Positions 1-13,375 of a stretch of 64,000 nt of DNA are shown in pieces. The notes beneath the pieces were generated by a model. It saw only the letters and a list, made by a program, of their open reading frames with translations, did no database searches and had not been told where the DNA came from. The stretch covers positions 4,161,583 to 4,225,582 of the forward strand of contig JYIP02000002.1 of NCBI GenBank assembly GCA_001051155.2. Direction: 5' to 3'. Origin of the DNA: Chrysoporthe austroafricana. Lineage: Eukaryota > Ascomycota > Sordariomycetes > Diaporthales > Cryphonectriaceae. Each line of letters begins with the position of its first letter. Position 1 is the first letter of the stretch. The position numbers and the translations under genes are program-made.

Positions 1-486
1 CTGGCAGAAGGCCACGATGTCCCCACAGTTGTTGACGGCTTCTACGTTGCCGATTCCATCAACACAGTAATCCTCGCTTGGAAAGGGTTTGCTGATGCTG
101 CCTTCCTCATCGCAGTACAAGCCTCCGTCCATGGACTCCGGGTACACATAGGTCGTTCCTGGCTTCCACTGGTTCATGAGCTGGCCCGGGGGGCAAGCGA
201 AAGGGCAGTACGAGCCAGCGGTACACTCTTGATCGGGACTCATAGCCCAGCCCGCATTAGAGGAGCCTGGCGTGACAGCCACCAGGCCCTCACTCTCCGG
301 AAAGGCGCATTGTCCAACCCTGTTGGTAAGCCTCCCCTTCTTGACCAGCTCGAGTTCGTGTCCGTGGGTGTGGTTTTTGGCACGCTGGTGGTGCAGGTGA
401 CGGTGAGATGAACCAGCGACGGCCGGCTGGACTGCCAGAGACAGCAAGGCCGAGCTGACGAGAGCCCTCAGCGTTGCCGGCCCCAT
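1..486 (-). CDS. SUN-family secreted cell-wall protein, N-terminal part (cut by window edge)
   Basis: Reading the minus strand from ATG 486-484 gives 162 codons with no stop up to base 1, so the C-terminus lies outside the window. Residues 1-25 form a signal peptide (MGPATLRALVSSALLSLAVQ, cleavage near AVA-G). A His-rich stretch (HRHLHHQ, HTHGHE) follows, then the start of the cysteine-rich SUN domain with motifs such as CPFACPPGQLMNQWKPGTTY, GGLYCDEEGS and a final GDIVAFCQ. This order (signal peptide, linker, CPxxCPxGQxxxQW) is typical of the Sim1/Uth1/Nca3/Sun4 family, secreted proteins of the fungal wall linked to septation and beta-glucan remodelling. No intron is needed in the visible part. 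The family call is firm; which paralogue it is cannot be decided without the rest. Confidence 0.88.
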   Translation of the reverse strand, partial: MGPATLRALVSSALLSLAVQPAVAGSSHRHLHHQRAKNHTHGHELELVKKGRLTNRVGQCAFPESEGLVAVTPGSSNAGWAMSPDQECTAGSYCPFACPPGQLMNQWKPGTTYVYPESMDGGLYCDEEGSISKPFPSEDYCVDGIGNVEAVNNCGDIVAFCQ

Positions 487-2705
487 CGGTGAGGACGAAG
501 TTGATGTAATGAACGTGGTGTAAAGATCGTGCGCAGCGTAAAGCCGCAGTCAGAGCCGTGCGCTCTCGGTCAAGGTCGACTGAACTTTGTCGGGGTGGGA
601 TTGAACTGTGGCAGCGGGTGCCGAACAGGAGTGTCTTGCGCGTAGGGCGGACGTATTTGAATTTTGATGTCTCGAACCGCGTGTCAACACGGCTGCATTC
701 CTCGACGCGAGACAGAAAAACACGGCTGTAATCTAGAAGATCGACAACGATCCAACCAGGGCCCAAGCAACCAAACGAGCGGACTTCTGCTGGCGAGAGC
801 AGAGGAAGAAGGTTTCCCGGGCACAGCTAATAAAAGGGGCGTGAGGAGACTTTCCCAGGGGAAGAGTCGAAGTGACGGTGAGCAGGTGGGCGACTGAAGG
901 CTGAGAGGCGGGAAATGATCGAGGACGCCAATGCAATGAGGAAGGCCGGTGCCCCAGGCGTGGGACGCCCACGCCGCCGTTGCACTCTGGAAGGAGGGGC
1001 CGATGAGGATGAGGCCGCTTCTGCAGGAGACTGGATTCAACCCATTTGGCTATCTTTTTAGCTCATCCAAGTGGAGGCTGTCAAGCAGTCTCGACAGCCC
1101 AACGCCAATCGCTTGTTCGAGTCTGCTGGGCCTGTGCCCGGCATGGCCTCGATCAGCCTCCAACCCAATCGAGAGACCACCGCCAGATGGCATCACGGTT
1201 CACGGTCTGGCCCCAATGGCATGCTCGGGAAATTTGATGGTTGAATTCGGTTTGGCGAACCACACTGAGCCCCGACAATGAAATAAGCTCACGTCCTGGC
1301 CGGCCTCATTGGGTTAGAGGAGCAGGGGAGCCTGCTAGGCTAGCACAGCTACCATAGTAGGTCAAGTCAGGCACGCCACCCGGGGGCGGCAGACCATCTG
1401 CATCAGTCTGCAAGGCACACCAATCAGATGTGTCGCGCAAATTGAGGTGACATCGACAGGCCGCCCCGGCCAGGGCTCGAGGTGGAAGCGCGCATCAGGG
1501 AGACGGCACAGTAAGTACTACGTAGCATGCTGATTCCATACGCTTCCAGCTTTGGGGCCATCGTCGTCTCGACTTGTCGATCGATCGACCGCGGGCCTGC
1601 TACACTTGCTCTTCTCTGCCGCTCATACACACCGCGGCCCGGACAGGAGACATGCAGGCGATGATGGCGATGATGAGGAGAGTGGAGAGGCAGGGCGCAC
1701 GCTGCGCCAGCTGTCTCGCGAGCGCGGGTCGCATCTGCCACTCTGGAATCTGAGGGACGCAGCGGATCGTTACGAAGCCTGGGCTCGTGGGTCGCCCTTG
1801 ATAGCTTGGGCCAGGGACGCTGCCAAGCCTCCTTTCGGTGGTGGAGGGGAGTGTAGGCGCCGGCTTCATTTCGTGCGCCAAATCAGATGCTTGACGTCTG
1901 TAGGAAATCTGCTCAGGTCAACAGGAAAAACAGGTTGGAGGATCGCCCTACCAGGCCCTGGGCACAAAGCCGACTGGATCTTGGAAGCTTGGAAGTATTC
2001 TTGGCTTGGCAGCGGACGAGGCCTGGAGACTGCTCTGATCTCCCGCGATCATCGCTCCACTGCAACAGATCGTCGAGCGCCGTCAAGATCATATACGATC
2101 TGGATCACAATGCGACGATCACTGGCGGACTGTCGTCAGCGCCCCATGGCAATTTGTATGGGGCAAGTCACAGGAACGCGGGTGAGTCTGACATTCCTCG
2201 AGTTCTCAATCAACTTCTAAAAAGCCATCATCGACACGCGTCAAACACGTTCCATTTCAGTCGCTCTGCTCGACATCACAGTAGTTGGCAATAATATGAG
2301 GAATTTCCGTTAGCGGGAGACTAAGTCTAGGATTGCTTATTTGCCACGGCCATCTGTAGAGCATGTGCCTGGATACGGCGCACCAGCTACCAGGAGAGAT
2401 ATGCGTCATTCGCCGTTGGCGGCTGATATTCGCTAGGTAGCCACTGGTAGCTTACACTAGACGCTGGCGAGTAAATGGCTTGGGTCCATGCAGCAAGAAC
2501 GCGAGCCTTGTTGATGGCGGGATGCAACTGGGGTAGAAGATTATACCGGTTCAGACAGAGGAATGGGCATCAACATGGCACAACCGCGTCCGATGCTGGC
2601 CTGAGGCTATAGGAACACAGGATGCACACAGCCTTTTCTCTCCTCCAACCCTTTGAATGGTGGCAGCTTCCCTATCATATCGCCTCCTCAATCGTCTCTT
2701 CTTGA
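487..2705. other. Intergenic region upstream of the SUN gene
   Basis: About 2.2 kb without a convincing gene. Several open frames exist on both strands (for example 1552-2220 +), but their composition is Arg/Ser/Pro-rich shadow-like and I recognise no domain. A GTAC-rich patch lies near 1509-1522. The part next to 487 should hold the SUN promoter; the other end is the 3' flank of the CSN12-like gene. Confidence 0.5.
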
Positions 2706-4459
2706 TCACATAAAGCCTGGCTGAGTTCTGACCCATGCTGGTACTTCTTGAGGGTCAACGCCCTCCTCATCCAACCGATCCTGTACAGCCTTCGCAATGC
2801 CCGGCCACCCCGCCGCCAAGGGCGAGGTTTTCTTCGCACCCATAATCGCGAATTTTCCACTCGAATGCGCCAAGAAGCCATGCATCAGGCCTTGCGTGAT
2901 CAGTGAGGCGACGACCCCTTCGATCTCCTTCATTGTGACGGGTAAATTCCCCCAGAATAGGCCCTCGCTCGGCTTCAACTTTCGCGGCTTGCCACCCGAT
3001 GGCGGCATCAACAGCGACGACGTTGTATCCGCAGCTGCACTGTTTTGCACAGCCATCATGAAGAGGTTGTTGGATCCTGTTGTGGCACGCTGCTGCTGCT
3101 GCGGTCGAGCGGGAACGTAGCCCTCTAGGCGTTTTTGGACGTATGCGGCCGCTGTGTAGACATCTGAGAGCTGGAGTGTGGGCGCGGCCCGGGAGTTCTC
3201 GCTGGGCAGTGGCGGTTCGTAGGTTATGAGGAATATGCGTCGGATAAAGGACCTCCAGACCATGGGGCGTAGTCGGAACATCAGGGTGAACAGGATGCCC
3301 TTCTGGTAAAGCCAGTCCTCGTGGGATGCTACTGCTTCTTGAAAGGCAATAAAATTGCCTTTACGCAAGGCGGCCATTATAGGCCGGAAGACAGGTGCAA
3401 GGGTGGCGGCTTCAGACCGTGAGAGGAGGGCCTCGCTTGGAAAGCGGCCGAGCATGATATTGGATGGAATAAGATAGGTGAGGATGAGCTTGCGGTGCTG
3501 TTGCAAGACTGGTGGAGTCTGGAGATACGCTTCTTGCAGGCATAATGATGCCCTTACGAAGTTATCGCAGTCGAAGTTGAAACGCCCGAGGTAGTAGAGG
3601 TACGTGACGCGTTGTGCTGCTGGATATAGTTCAAGTGGTGGGCCACTTGTAGAGACATTGAGTAATAGCTGTGCTGCCAGACGAGATTTGCCACACTAAA
3701 CAAAGCTGTCAGCCTTTCACACAGCCATCACAAGGGCAAGGTACGATGTAGAACTCACCGTGAACAGAAGCTTGAGCACGAGATTGGCGAAAATGTAGAC
3801 TCCAACCTTCTTACCTTCCGGCTTTGCATACCTAGTGCTCGACCTATCTGTGAGGCAAGAGGTGAAGACCTTCTGTATGATGTCGGCAGATTGTTCGACC
3901 ATGGACTTGCTGTCCTCGTCCCCAGCAACGGCTCGCCGGCCTGTCATAAGCTCCGGCCGCCTATGGAGCAACATCACCACCTTCGACAATGCCTCGGAGA
4001 GTGAAATACTGGTCTTGAACATGAGACTTCCATACTGCGGATGTGACAGCGCAGTTGCGCATGACCTGTTGTGGATGTCAGATACGTCCGGAGAACGATA
4101 TGGGTTGGGTAGGCAGAATAGACGCACGTCAACAGAATAGACAGCATTTCTTGCAACCCCATCAAATCGTCGAAGTCTGCATCCTTCCAGTAAAGCAGGT
4201 ACTCCTTGATGAACGCAAGGAAACTGGGCCACGGCGAGCCGGTGCCCTCTGCAGGGTCATCAACCTCTGGCATACAGTTATCGACGAGCTTCTCAAGGGC
4301 ATCGGGCCCTCTGAAGCTCTGCCTGAGCTCATCGCGGAGCTGGAAGTATGAGCCAGCAGTTGGAGTCGGCTCGACCTGCAGCCAAGCGGAAAGGCTGTCA
4401 CCGTCGAGTGAGGTGACGAATCCTCTTATGGATGTGAGGAACTCTGTGACTAGAGCCAT
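2706..4459 (-). CDS. CSN12: CSN12/Thp1-like PCI-domain protein
   Basis: Three exons: 4459-4128, 4065-3759, 3695-2706, joined in frame to 542 codons plus stop. Donors are GTGCGT and GTGAGT; acceptors CAACAG and TTTAG. The N-terminal half is helical (MALVTEFLTSIRGFVTSLDG; SHPQYGSLMFKTSISLSEAL). The C-terminal half carries the PCI/winged-helix region, with YYLGRFNFDCDNFVRASLCL, LILTYLIPSN, GRFPSE and a late GFLAHSSGKFAIMG. This arrangement is that of the fungal CSN12/Thp1/PCID2 group, associated with the COP9 signalosome or with TREX-2 mRNA export. The family is clear; which complex it serves here is inference. The start was chosen because no upstream in-frame ATG joins without a stop. Confidence 0.85.
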
Positions 4460-4954
4460 GTTTGCGTCGACTTCATTGAATCTTAACAGCGGCAGAACTG
4501 GACTGGCGGGTGCTACACAGTGGCCACAACGGTGGGCTCAGCGATCTCGAGTACTTCGGGGATTGGTTCTATGACGGCATTCTTGATAACGTGTAAATGG
4601 AAGGCTCGACTTTTTCGACACGCTCGTGGGGTGAAGGACGAGATGAAGTTGTTGGTCTGTTGAAGTGAGTTGAGGTTGAAGGTTATTTGTGGAGCCGCTA
4701 TCCCTCTCCGGACAGACGACTTAAATGCAGTGACTAGAGATTGAAGAGTGTCTACTTTCAACGGTCTGACCATAGACTGCATAGAACGAGTTCATATGAA
4801 TATTTGGCACATTTAAATACTCAGTTCTGAAATTGTTCATCTATACTTATTTCAATTTCCCTCCTTCGGCACTCTACAACCTCGTTCGCGTCGAGCTATT
4901 TGCACGTTCGTGTCAGGCTGTTTCTCCTGCCCTCGCCCCCACAAGCGGCCCGTC
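4460..4954. other. Intergenic region, CSN12 5' flank / thiolase 3' flank
   Basis: About 0.5 kb between two genes on the minus strand. It contains one 89-codon minus-strand frame (4782-4513) ending just upstream of the CSN12 start; it shows no recognisable domain and is more likely a chance frame or upstream ORF in the leader than a gene. Confidence 0.45.
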
Positions 4955-6384
<1,430 letters not shown>

Positions 6385-7065
6385 TGTGGACTCAAGATGG
6401 AGCGTATGGGGGAGTGGGCAAGACAGGGCAACAAGGAGTCACGAAAGAGCAAAAACCTGGAATGAAAGCGCAAGTCGTTGGGGTTATTGCGCCTCTCAGT
6501 TGTTGCGGTGCTTCGAGGCGCTTGTGGGATGAGGTCACATCCTCGGCAATATGGTAGCTCCTGCATTGCTTGAACCTCCATTATCCGCTGCCGCCTGTCC
6601 AGCTGGGTCACGCGCCTGGGCCTCAGTTAATCAACCGATATCTCACAGGCTTGACCTTCTAGGAGCTGGCCTCAAAATAATCCCGAGGACTTCTCAGTGA
6701 CCTTCTTCCAGAGTCAGGGTAGATAGAAATTGCGTACGGATTGACCCTGACGAGACTCGAGTTCGCGTCGCCCGGCTGGCTGGTTCAGGGTCCGGGTTTT
6801 GGCTGTGCTGCAGTAAGCTGGGGGCTGCTTTTAATTGGTGCCCACCGCGCCCTCTTTCGCCCCTGGACTGGCCGGGCGATCCTCTGCTGCTTTGCTATCT
6901 GCTATCGATACCGGCCTCTAAGTACGAGCATGATTCCACTTTCCCTTCAACGCCTCGCGGTTCCCTGAACGACATCAACCCAGGCGAACGAAAGCAGTCC
7001 GCGACGCAACTCCTGTCCGGTCATCTCCATTTCACGTTTGTTGTAACAACGCCTCCAGCCTCACG
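6385..7065. promoter_or_regulatory. Divergent promoter region between thiolase and rad6
   Basis: About 0.68 kb separates the start codons of two divergently transcribed genes, so both promoters must lie here. Pyrimidine-rich leader sequence precedes the rad6 ATG (around 7020-7065). I see no specific operator I can name. Confidence 0.5.
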
Positions 7066-7752
7066 ATGTCTACCGCGGCTCGCCGACGTCTGATGCGTGA
7101 CTTCAAGGTGCGCACCCCGCCATTTCAGTCCCCACCGCCAGAATCACACTGACTCCTCTCAACAGCGCATGCAGACGGACCCTCCAGCTGGTGTCTCGGC
7201 ATCTCCCGTGCCAGACAATGTCATGACATGGTACGTCGCTATCGACCTGGATGAGGCTGAGGCATTTCGTAGGGGACTGATTGTGAACTCCTTACGCGCA
7301 GGAACGCCGTCATCATTGGTCCCGCTGACACGCCCTTCGAGGATGGGACCTTTCGACTCGTCATGCACTTCGAGGAGCAGTATCCCAACAAGCCACCGTC
7401 GGTCAAGTTCATCAGCCAGATGTTCCACCCTAACGTCTACGCCACGGGCGAGCTGTGCCTGGACATCCTGCAAAACCGGTGGAGTCCGACGTATGATGTG
7501 GCTGCGGTGTTGACAAGCATTCAGAGGTGTGTAGGCACGAGAGGCTGGAGCTACGATGATATTTCCATAGAGGATCTGAAAGGGGCCCAGAGGACCGAAC
7601 CTGGCTGACACGTGCCTCGCAGTTTACTTAACGACCCCAACACCGGATCGCCTGCCAACGTCGAGGCCTCGAACCTGTACAAGGACAACCGGAAGGAATA
7701 CACTAAGAGGGTGCGAGAGACGGTTGAGAAGAGCTGGGAAGACTGTAGCTGA
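7066..7752 (+). CDS. rad6: Ubiquitin-conjugating enzyme E2 Rad6
   Basis: Four exons: 7066-7107, 7166-7230, 7302-7526, 7623-7752, giving 153 aa. The protein starts [20 protein letters not shown] and shows the complete UBC fold: [17 protein letters not shown], the HPNVY motif, and the catalytic cysteine in [15 protein letters not shown] (about Cys88). It reads almost like the Neurospora Rad6 orthologue (mus-8). Rad6 works with Rad18 in PCNA ubiquitination for post-replication repair and with Bre1 for histone H2B ubiquitination. It lacks the long acidic tail of budding-yeast Rad6, as usual in filamentous fungi. The second and third introns split codons W and S respectively; the joined product restores the family sequence exactly at every junction. 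Confidence 0.96.
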
Positions 7753-9507
7753 GGGCCGGCGCGGTCGGAGATGAGGTTGGCGTTTACTATTCATGCGCGG
7801 GCGTTCTTCAGTTGCAGTTGCTACTGGTCACGGGAGTCGTGGCGTCTATGGTTCCTGATTTATCATCACGTTCTATTTCGTTCCAGCTTGATGGGCGTTC
7901 AAGAGGAGATGGTCTGCCCCACAGCATAATCCTCTTGTAAGGCGATAGCAAGGCAGAGATTACGGTTGCTTGCGGCGTCGGTTGGATCTAATACACTGGT
8001 CATCAACTGCATATCCGTGCTATTTGCGTTGTCTCATGCGCCGATCTCCCTGGCTATCTGTGGACAGGCCTGCCCGGATGCTGAGCTCGTGTATGCTATT
8101 CGAACGTCGCACAGGCTCAGACGAGGCGGGAACCGCAAGCTCATGGGGCGTCCAGATGGTAAGATCCTCGAGCCCCCTATCGACTTATAGCAGATATGGC
8201 TTCTCAGCAGGGGCGGTAGTAGGTGACATCCGTGTTTCTCTAAGGCTTAGTCCCGTAGCGACGCGAGCATGGGGCTCCTTGACGATAGCGGCCACCACAG
8301 CAGGTTTGCTGTATGATTAATGTCGAGCCTCTCCTCGTCATTTTGTGGTTGGATGGTACCCAGGAAAAAGCCCCAATCCCCGATTCCAGCATGCCGGGAC
8401 AACCCACACCCATCACCCCTGGCGCGTGCGTCTAGCGGGAACGTTGAGCCTTAACACGGTTTAAGAAGGCTTGTAGCCACTCTTGCTGCTCGTAAGGCTG
8501 CAGGGTTGTCGAACGAGGTATCGAGAGAGCCCGACCTTAATGTTTACCTAGTGCGAGAAGTCGGGAGGACTGCTGCCGCCGCTCTGCTGGTGGTCATGAG
8601 GTACTTATGCGAACTTACAGGTGTTCTCTGTCCAGGGGTTTGTATGCTGCCCGAGGCCGTCGCAGGGAGCCGTTGGCTGAGAGGTGCCCCGGCACGCCTG
8701 GCTATATCTAAGCCTAACGCAGGTGTGCATAAGGTCACACCCCCTGCGCAAATTAGGTTGCAGTTCAGCATTGCTGCGCTGGTGAGCTGGCACGTAAACG
8801 TACACACAGTGATTCTGGGCAGCATGCCGTGTACCACTCACGAGTGGTGGGGCGACCTCCTGACAACATTATATGGAACAACCTGCTATGTGACAGACTC
8901 TTACCGTCTCACCTCCGGTACTGGCGTCCTTTTCTTTGTTTTTCCCTCTTTGAGGGCCTGAATATTCCATAGTCAAGCAGGTGTGACTTGCGATATTCTT
9001 ACTACTATAGCAAGTACAAGCAGCCAGGTACCGGGCTGGCTGGCTGGCTGCAACGACACAGCCGTGGACCCGCAGCCTACGCGCATGTGTGTGTGTGTGT
9101 TTTAGCGCGTCTGTTTCGGATGACTCGACCAGGCGGTCTTCAACAGATCCACCCTGGTCTGGCTGTTTCTCTTCCCCTCCTCTTGAATCACCAACAGCCC
9201 AGTCTTTCAGGCTGCTGCTGCTGCTGCGACGACGAAACGAGTCCTCTTGTCCACTGAATCCAACGCATCCTACATTGTTGACGGCAGACTAGACACAGCA
9301 GGACTTGTCGATCTAGCTTCCTCAGAAAGAAGAGACCCAGCGCGCAACGCCCCACCGCGACTTCTGGAGCTGTTGCTCCCCTTACCGACTTCTCGTGGCG
9401 GGTCGCCTATCTGGCCTCCTCTACCTCCGGCTCTGTTCGATCCTGCGGCTTGCCGCATGACTTGCTCATAACCTCGCTCTCTTGATTCAGCAGTCGTAGC
9501 CGCCGAC
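7753..9507. other. Intergenic region, rad6 3' flank and kinesin promoter
   Basis: About 1.75 kb without a supported gene. It includes a (TG)n microsatellite at about 9086-9101 and a short CTG-type run near 9211-9228, both in the likely kinesin leader or promoter. The plus-strand frame 8506-8961 has no recognisable features. Confidence 0.5.
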
Positions 9508-12410
9508 ATGTCGAGTGCAAACAGCATCAAGGTTGTGGCCCGGTTTAGGCCCCAGAATCGGGTCGAGATAGAGTCTGGTGGCCAGCCCATCGTCAAGTTC
9601 GATGGCGATGACACCGTGGCGATCGATGTATGCCCTACCCGCCTCCTCCCATTGCCTACAGATACGATCGCGGCTGCTGACAGTTGATGCCTCCGACAGT
9701 CCAAGGAGGCCCAGGGCTCCTTCACCTTCGACCGGGTGTTTGATATGCAGTGCAGGCAGTCAGACATCTTCGATTACTCGATCCGACCTACCGTCGACGA
9801 CATCCTGAACGGTTACAATGGCACAGTCTTCGCGTACGGTCAGACTGGTGCCGGAAAGTCGTTCACCATGATGGGCTCAAGCATAGACGACGAAGAAAAC
9901 CGCGGTGTCATCCCGCGTATCGTCGAGCAGATCTTCGCCAGCATCATGTCCAGCCCCAGCACGATAGAGTACACGGTCCGCGTGAGCTATATGGAGATCT
10001 ACATGGAGCGCATCCGAGATTTGATGGCGCCTCAGAACGATAATCTGCCTGTCCACGAAGAAAAGAATCGAGGTGTCTATGTCAAGGGCCTCCTGGAAAT
10101 ATACGTCTCGAGTGTCCAGGAGGTCTTCGAGGTCATGCGGAGAGGCGGCAACGCGCGAGCTGTCGCTGCAACCAACATGAACCAGGAGTCTTCGCGTTCG
10201 CACTCCATTTTCGTCATCACTGTTACACAGAAGAATGTCGAGACGGGCTCGGCGAAGAGCGGTCAGCTATTTTTGGTCGATTTGGCGGGTAGTGAGAAAG
10301 TTGGCAAGACGGGTGCCAGCGGCCAGACTTTGGAAGAGGCCAAGAAGATCAACAAGAGTTTGAGTGCGCTCGGAATGGTCATCAACTCCCTGACCGACGG
10401 CAAATCCTCACATGTTCCCTACCGAGACTCCAAGCTCACCCGAATATTGCAAGAGTCCCTGGGTGGTAACAGTCGGACGACTCTGATCATCAACTGCTCC
10501 CCAAGTAGCTACAACGATGCCGAAACTCTCAGCACGTTGCGGTTCGGCATGCGCGCCAAGTCTATCAAGAACAAGGCAAAGGTCAACGCCGAGTTGAGCC
10601 CGGCGGAGCTGAAGATGCTCCTTGGCAAGGCAAAGAACCAAATCACAACCTTCGAGAACTATATCGCGAATCTGGAAGGCGAGGTACAGCAGTGGCGAGC
10701 AGGGGAGGCCGTTCCCAAGGACAAATGGGTGCCTCCGCTATCCGCAGATGGTGCTCAGCAAAAGTCTCTGCCTGCGAGGCCAGCTACGCCCTCAAAACTC
10801 ATATCTGATAGTCGTGCCGAGACGCCCCTCATTTCGGAACGCGCAGGCACACCCTCCATCCCTATGGATAAAGACGAGCGAGAAGAGTTCCTGCGGCGGG
10901 AAAATGAACTCCAAGACCAGCTCTCTGAGAGGGAGTCGCAAGCCGTAGCTGCAGAGAAGGCTCTGCGCGAGACCAAGGAGGAACTGGCCATCATCAAGGA
11001 GCACGACGGCAAACTCGGAAAGGAAAACGAGAAACTGAACAGTGATGTCAACGAGGTCAGGATGCAACTTGAGCGTCTCACTTTTGAGGGCAAGGAGGCT
11101 CAGATCACCATGGATGCCCTCAAGGAGGCCAACGCGGAGCTCACGACCGAACTTGACGAAGTGAAGCAGCAACTCTTGGACGTCAAGATGAGCGCCAAGG
11201 AGAACGGCACAGCTCTTGACGAGAAGGAGAAGAAGAAGGCGGAGAAGATGGCTCAGATGATGGCTGGCTTCGACCTTGGCAGCGACGTCTTCAGCGACAA
11301 CGAACGGTCGATAGGCGAGGCTATCCAGCAGCTCGACCAGCTGCACGAGATCAGCTCCGGCGGCGACGTTATCCCTGCTGATGACCTCAAGTCAATCCGG
11401 GAGAAACTTGTTGCTACCCAAGGCATCGTGCGACAGGCGGAGCTTTCGATGTACAGCTCGACTACCAACAGTTTCGACGCTAAGCGCAGAGCAGAGCTGG
11501 AGGCCCGCCTCGCCAGCATGCAGCAAGAATATGAGGACCTTCTGGCCCGTAATCTCGGTGAGACTGATGCCGAGGAGATCAAGTCACGGCTTGAACAGGC
11601 TTATGCTTCCAAGCAAGGCACCCAGATGGAGCTTGTTAACGAGCTCAAGACCGACATCGCGCAGAAGGCTGCCGAGAACGAGCGTATGAAGGTCTTGATC
11701 GAGGACCTCCAACGACAGGTCAAGGCCGGCACAGCGGCGCCGATGGCCAACGGCAAGACTGTCGCACAGCAGATGGCTGAGTTTGACGTCATGAAGAAGT
11801 CGCTCATGCGTGACCTGCAGAACCGGTGCGAGCGTGTCGTCGAGCTGGAGATCTCCCTGGACGAGACGCGCGAGCAGTACAACAACGTGCTGCGTTCTTC
11901 CAACAACCGCGCTCAGCAGAAGAAGATGGCGTTCCTGGAGCGCAACCTCGAGCAGCTCACGCAGGTGCAGAGACAGCTCGTGGAACAGAATTCCAGCCTG
12001 AAGAAGGAGGTTGCTATCGCGGAGCGGAAGCTCATCGCGAGAAACGAGCGGATCCAGAGCCTCGAGAGCCTTCTCCAGGACAGCCAGGAGAAGATGGCCC
12101 AGGCGAACCACAAGTACGTCATCAATAGACTCTATTCGAGGCAAACAGATGAGATGCTAATGAATGATACATCAGGTTCGAGGTCCAGCTTGCTGCCGTC
12201 AAGGAGCGTCTGGAGGCTGCCAAGGCAGGCAGCACCCGCGGCCTGAACTCCCCCACCGGCGGCATCGGAGGCTTCAGTTTCGCCAACGCTGGCAGCAGAA
12301 TCGCCAAGCCCCTCCGAGGCGGCGGTGACGCGCCCTCGTCCAACCCGACCATCCAGAATCTCCAGGACAACACTAACAAGCGGACGAGCTGGTTCTTCCA
12401 GAAGAGCTAG
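9508..12410 (+). CDS. nkin: Conventional kinesin heavy chain (kinesin-1)
   Basis: Three exons: 9508-9627, 9700-12113, 12176-12410, giving 922 aa, close to the usual fungal kinesin-1 length. The motor domain occupies about residues 1-330: start MSSANSIKVVARFRPQN, P-loop GQTGAGKS at about 87-94, switch I NMNQESSRSHSIF, switch II LVDLAGSEKVGKTGASG and the microtubule-binding YRDSKLTRILQESLGG. A neck/linker and long coiled coil follow (heptad-rich from about residue 400 to 850), then a tail ending in RTSWFFQKS. It drives plus-end-directed transport of vesicles and, in filamentous fungi, supports hyphal tip growth and dynein recycling. The last intron interrupts the coiled coil at HK|FEV. Fungal kinesin-1 works without light chains; nothing here contradicts that. 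Confidence 0.96.
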
Positions 12411-13375
12411 GTGGAACCCTGCGGCCAAGAAGGAGCGATCTTGACGCAGACACGCATCAAGACCTCCGAGGAGTAAGCTGTAGCGACTCGGGGATACCGG
12501 TATCCCCGTCTCCCGCATACAGCCTGATTGATTCATTCATCCTGTCAAGTCGCAAGGAGTGATACAAAGCAATTACTATACCCCAGTCTCGAGACATTTA
12601 TCCCCTTTGTCCAGTGCTCATAAGATCAGCAGAAGACGATTACGCCAGGCCATAGATAGAGACCAGAGCTCGGAGTTCTACGTCTTGTTTGGGAATCCGG
12701 AGTGGCTTGTTTGGATTTCTACGGGAGGTGAAACCTGCACTTGGGAGCACTGTTCGATGAAAGCTGGATCATCTTGGACATTGTCGCCAACCAGAGATAA
12801 GGGAGGGGGAAGGGGTTTGGAGAAGAGTGCTAGATGGGGACGGCCCTGGGAGGCACAGAGCACATGGCCATGATTCATCTGGTTTCCGCACCGCAGGGCA
12901 AGCCTGGGAGTTGACTCACCCGTCTGTTCATGGACTATGATGTATTACACGAGAGTCACGGACGCGAAATGCCAGGCTACGATAGATCTCTTCATGTTGA
13001 TGTTTGGTCTCTGGAGTGACCTGTTTGATGTCCTGCTTTATAGATGAGATGCTATTTCTGCCGTTTTGATGTAAAGGAAAACATCTGGGGTCAGGCACAG
13101 GAAAGTACTGTAGCCTAAACATCCGACCCGCCCACCATGTTCCCATACCATATGCAAGTACATGCCCTGAAATCGACGGAAACCGCCCGCTTAGTTTCAA
13201 AATCAAACTCCAAACAACATCCAAGAGCATCTCCCAGGCCATGGCGAGCCCTTCACGCCCCCGAGGAACCTCTCCAAACTCTCTAATTGATGTCACATGC
13301 ATGAGAAACGAGCGGACGCGAGGCTCATTCACGGCCTCGGAAACGAGCGCTACAGCCCTTCACTGATCCACTGCC
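12411..13375. other. Convergent intergenic region
   Basis: About 0.97 kb between the 3' ends of the kinesin (+) and the membrane-protein gene (-). Short frames occur on both strands but none has a family signature. It should hold the two 3' UTRs. Confidence 0.5.

Noticed and set aside
1552..2220. 222-codon plus-strand frame
   Set aside because: Overlapping frames of similar size on both strands; Arg/Ser/Gly-rich with no recognisable motif.
4513..4782. 89-codon minus-strand frame upstream of CSN12
   Set aside because: No domain and no in-frame junction to CSN12; at most an upstream ORF.
8506..8961. 151-codon plus-strand frame upstream of kinesin
   Set aside because: No family signature; overlapping minus-strand frames equally open.
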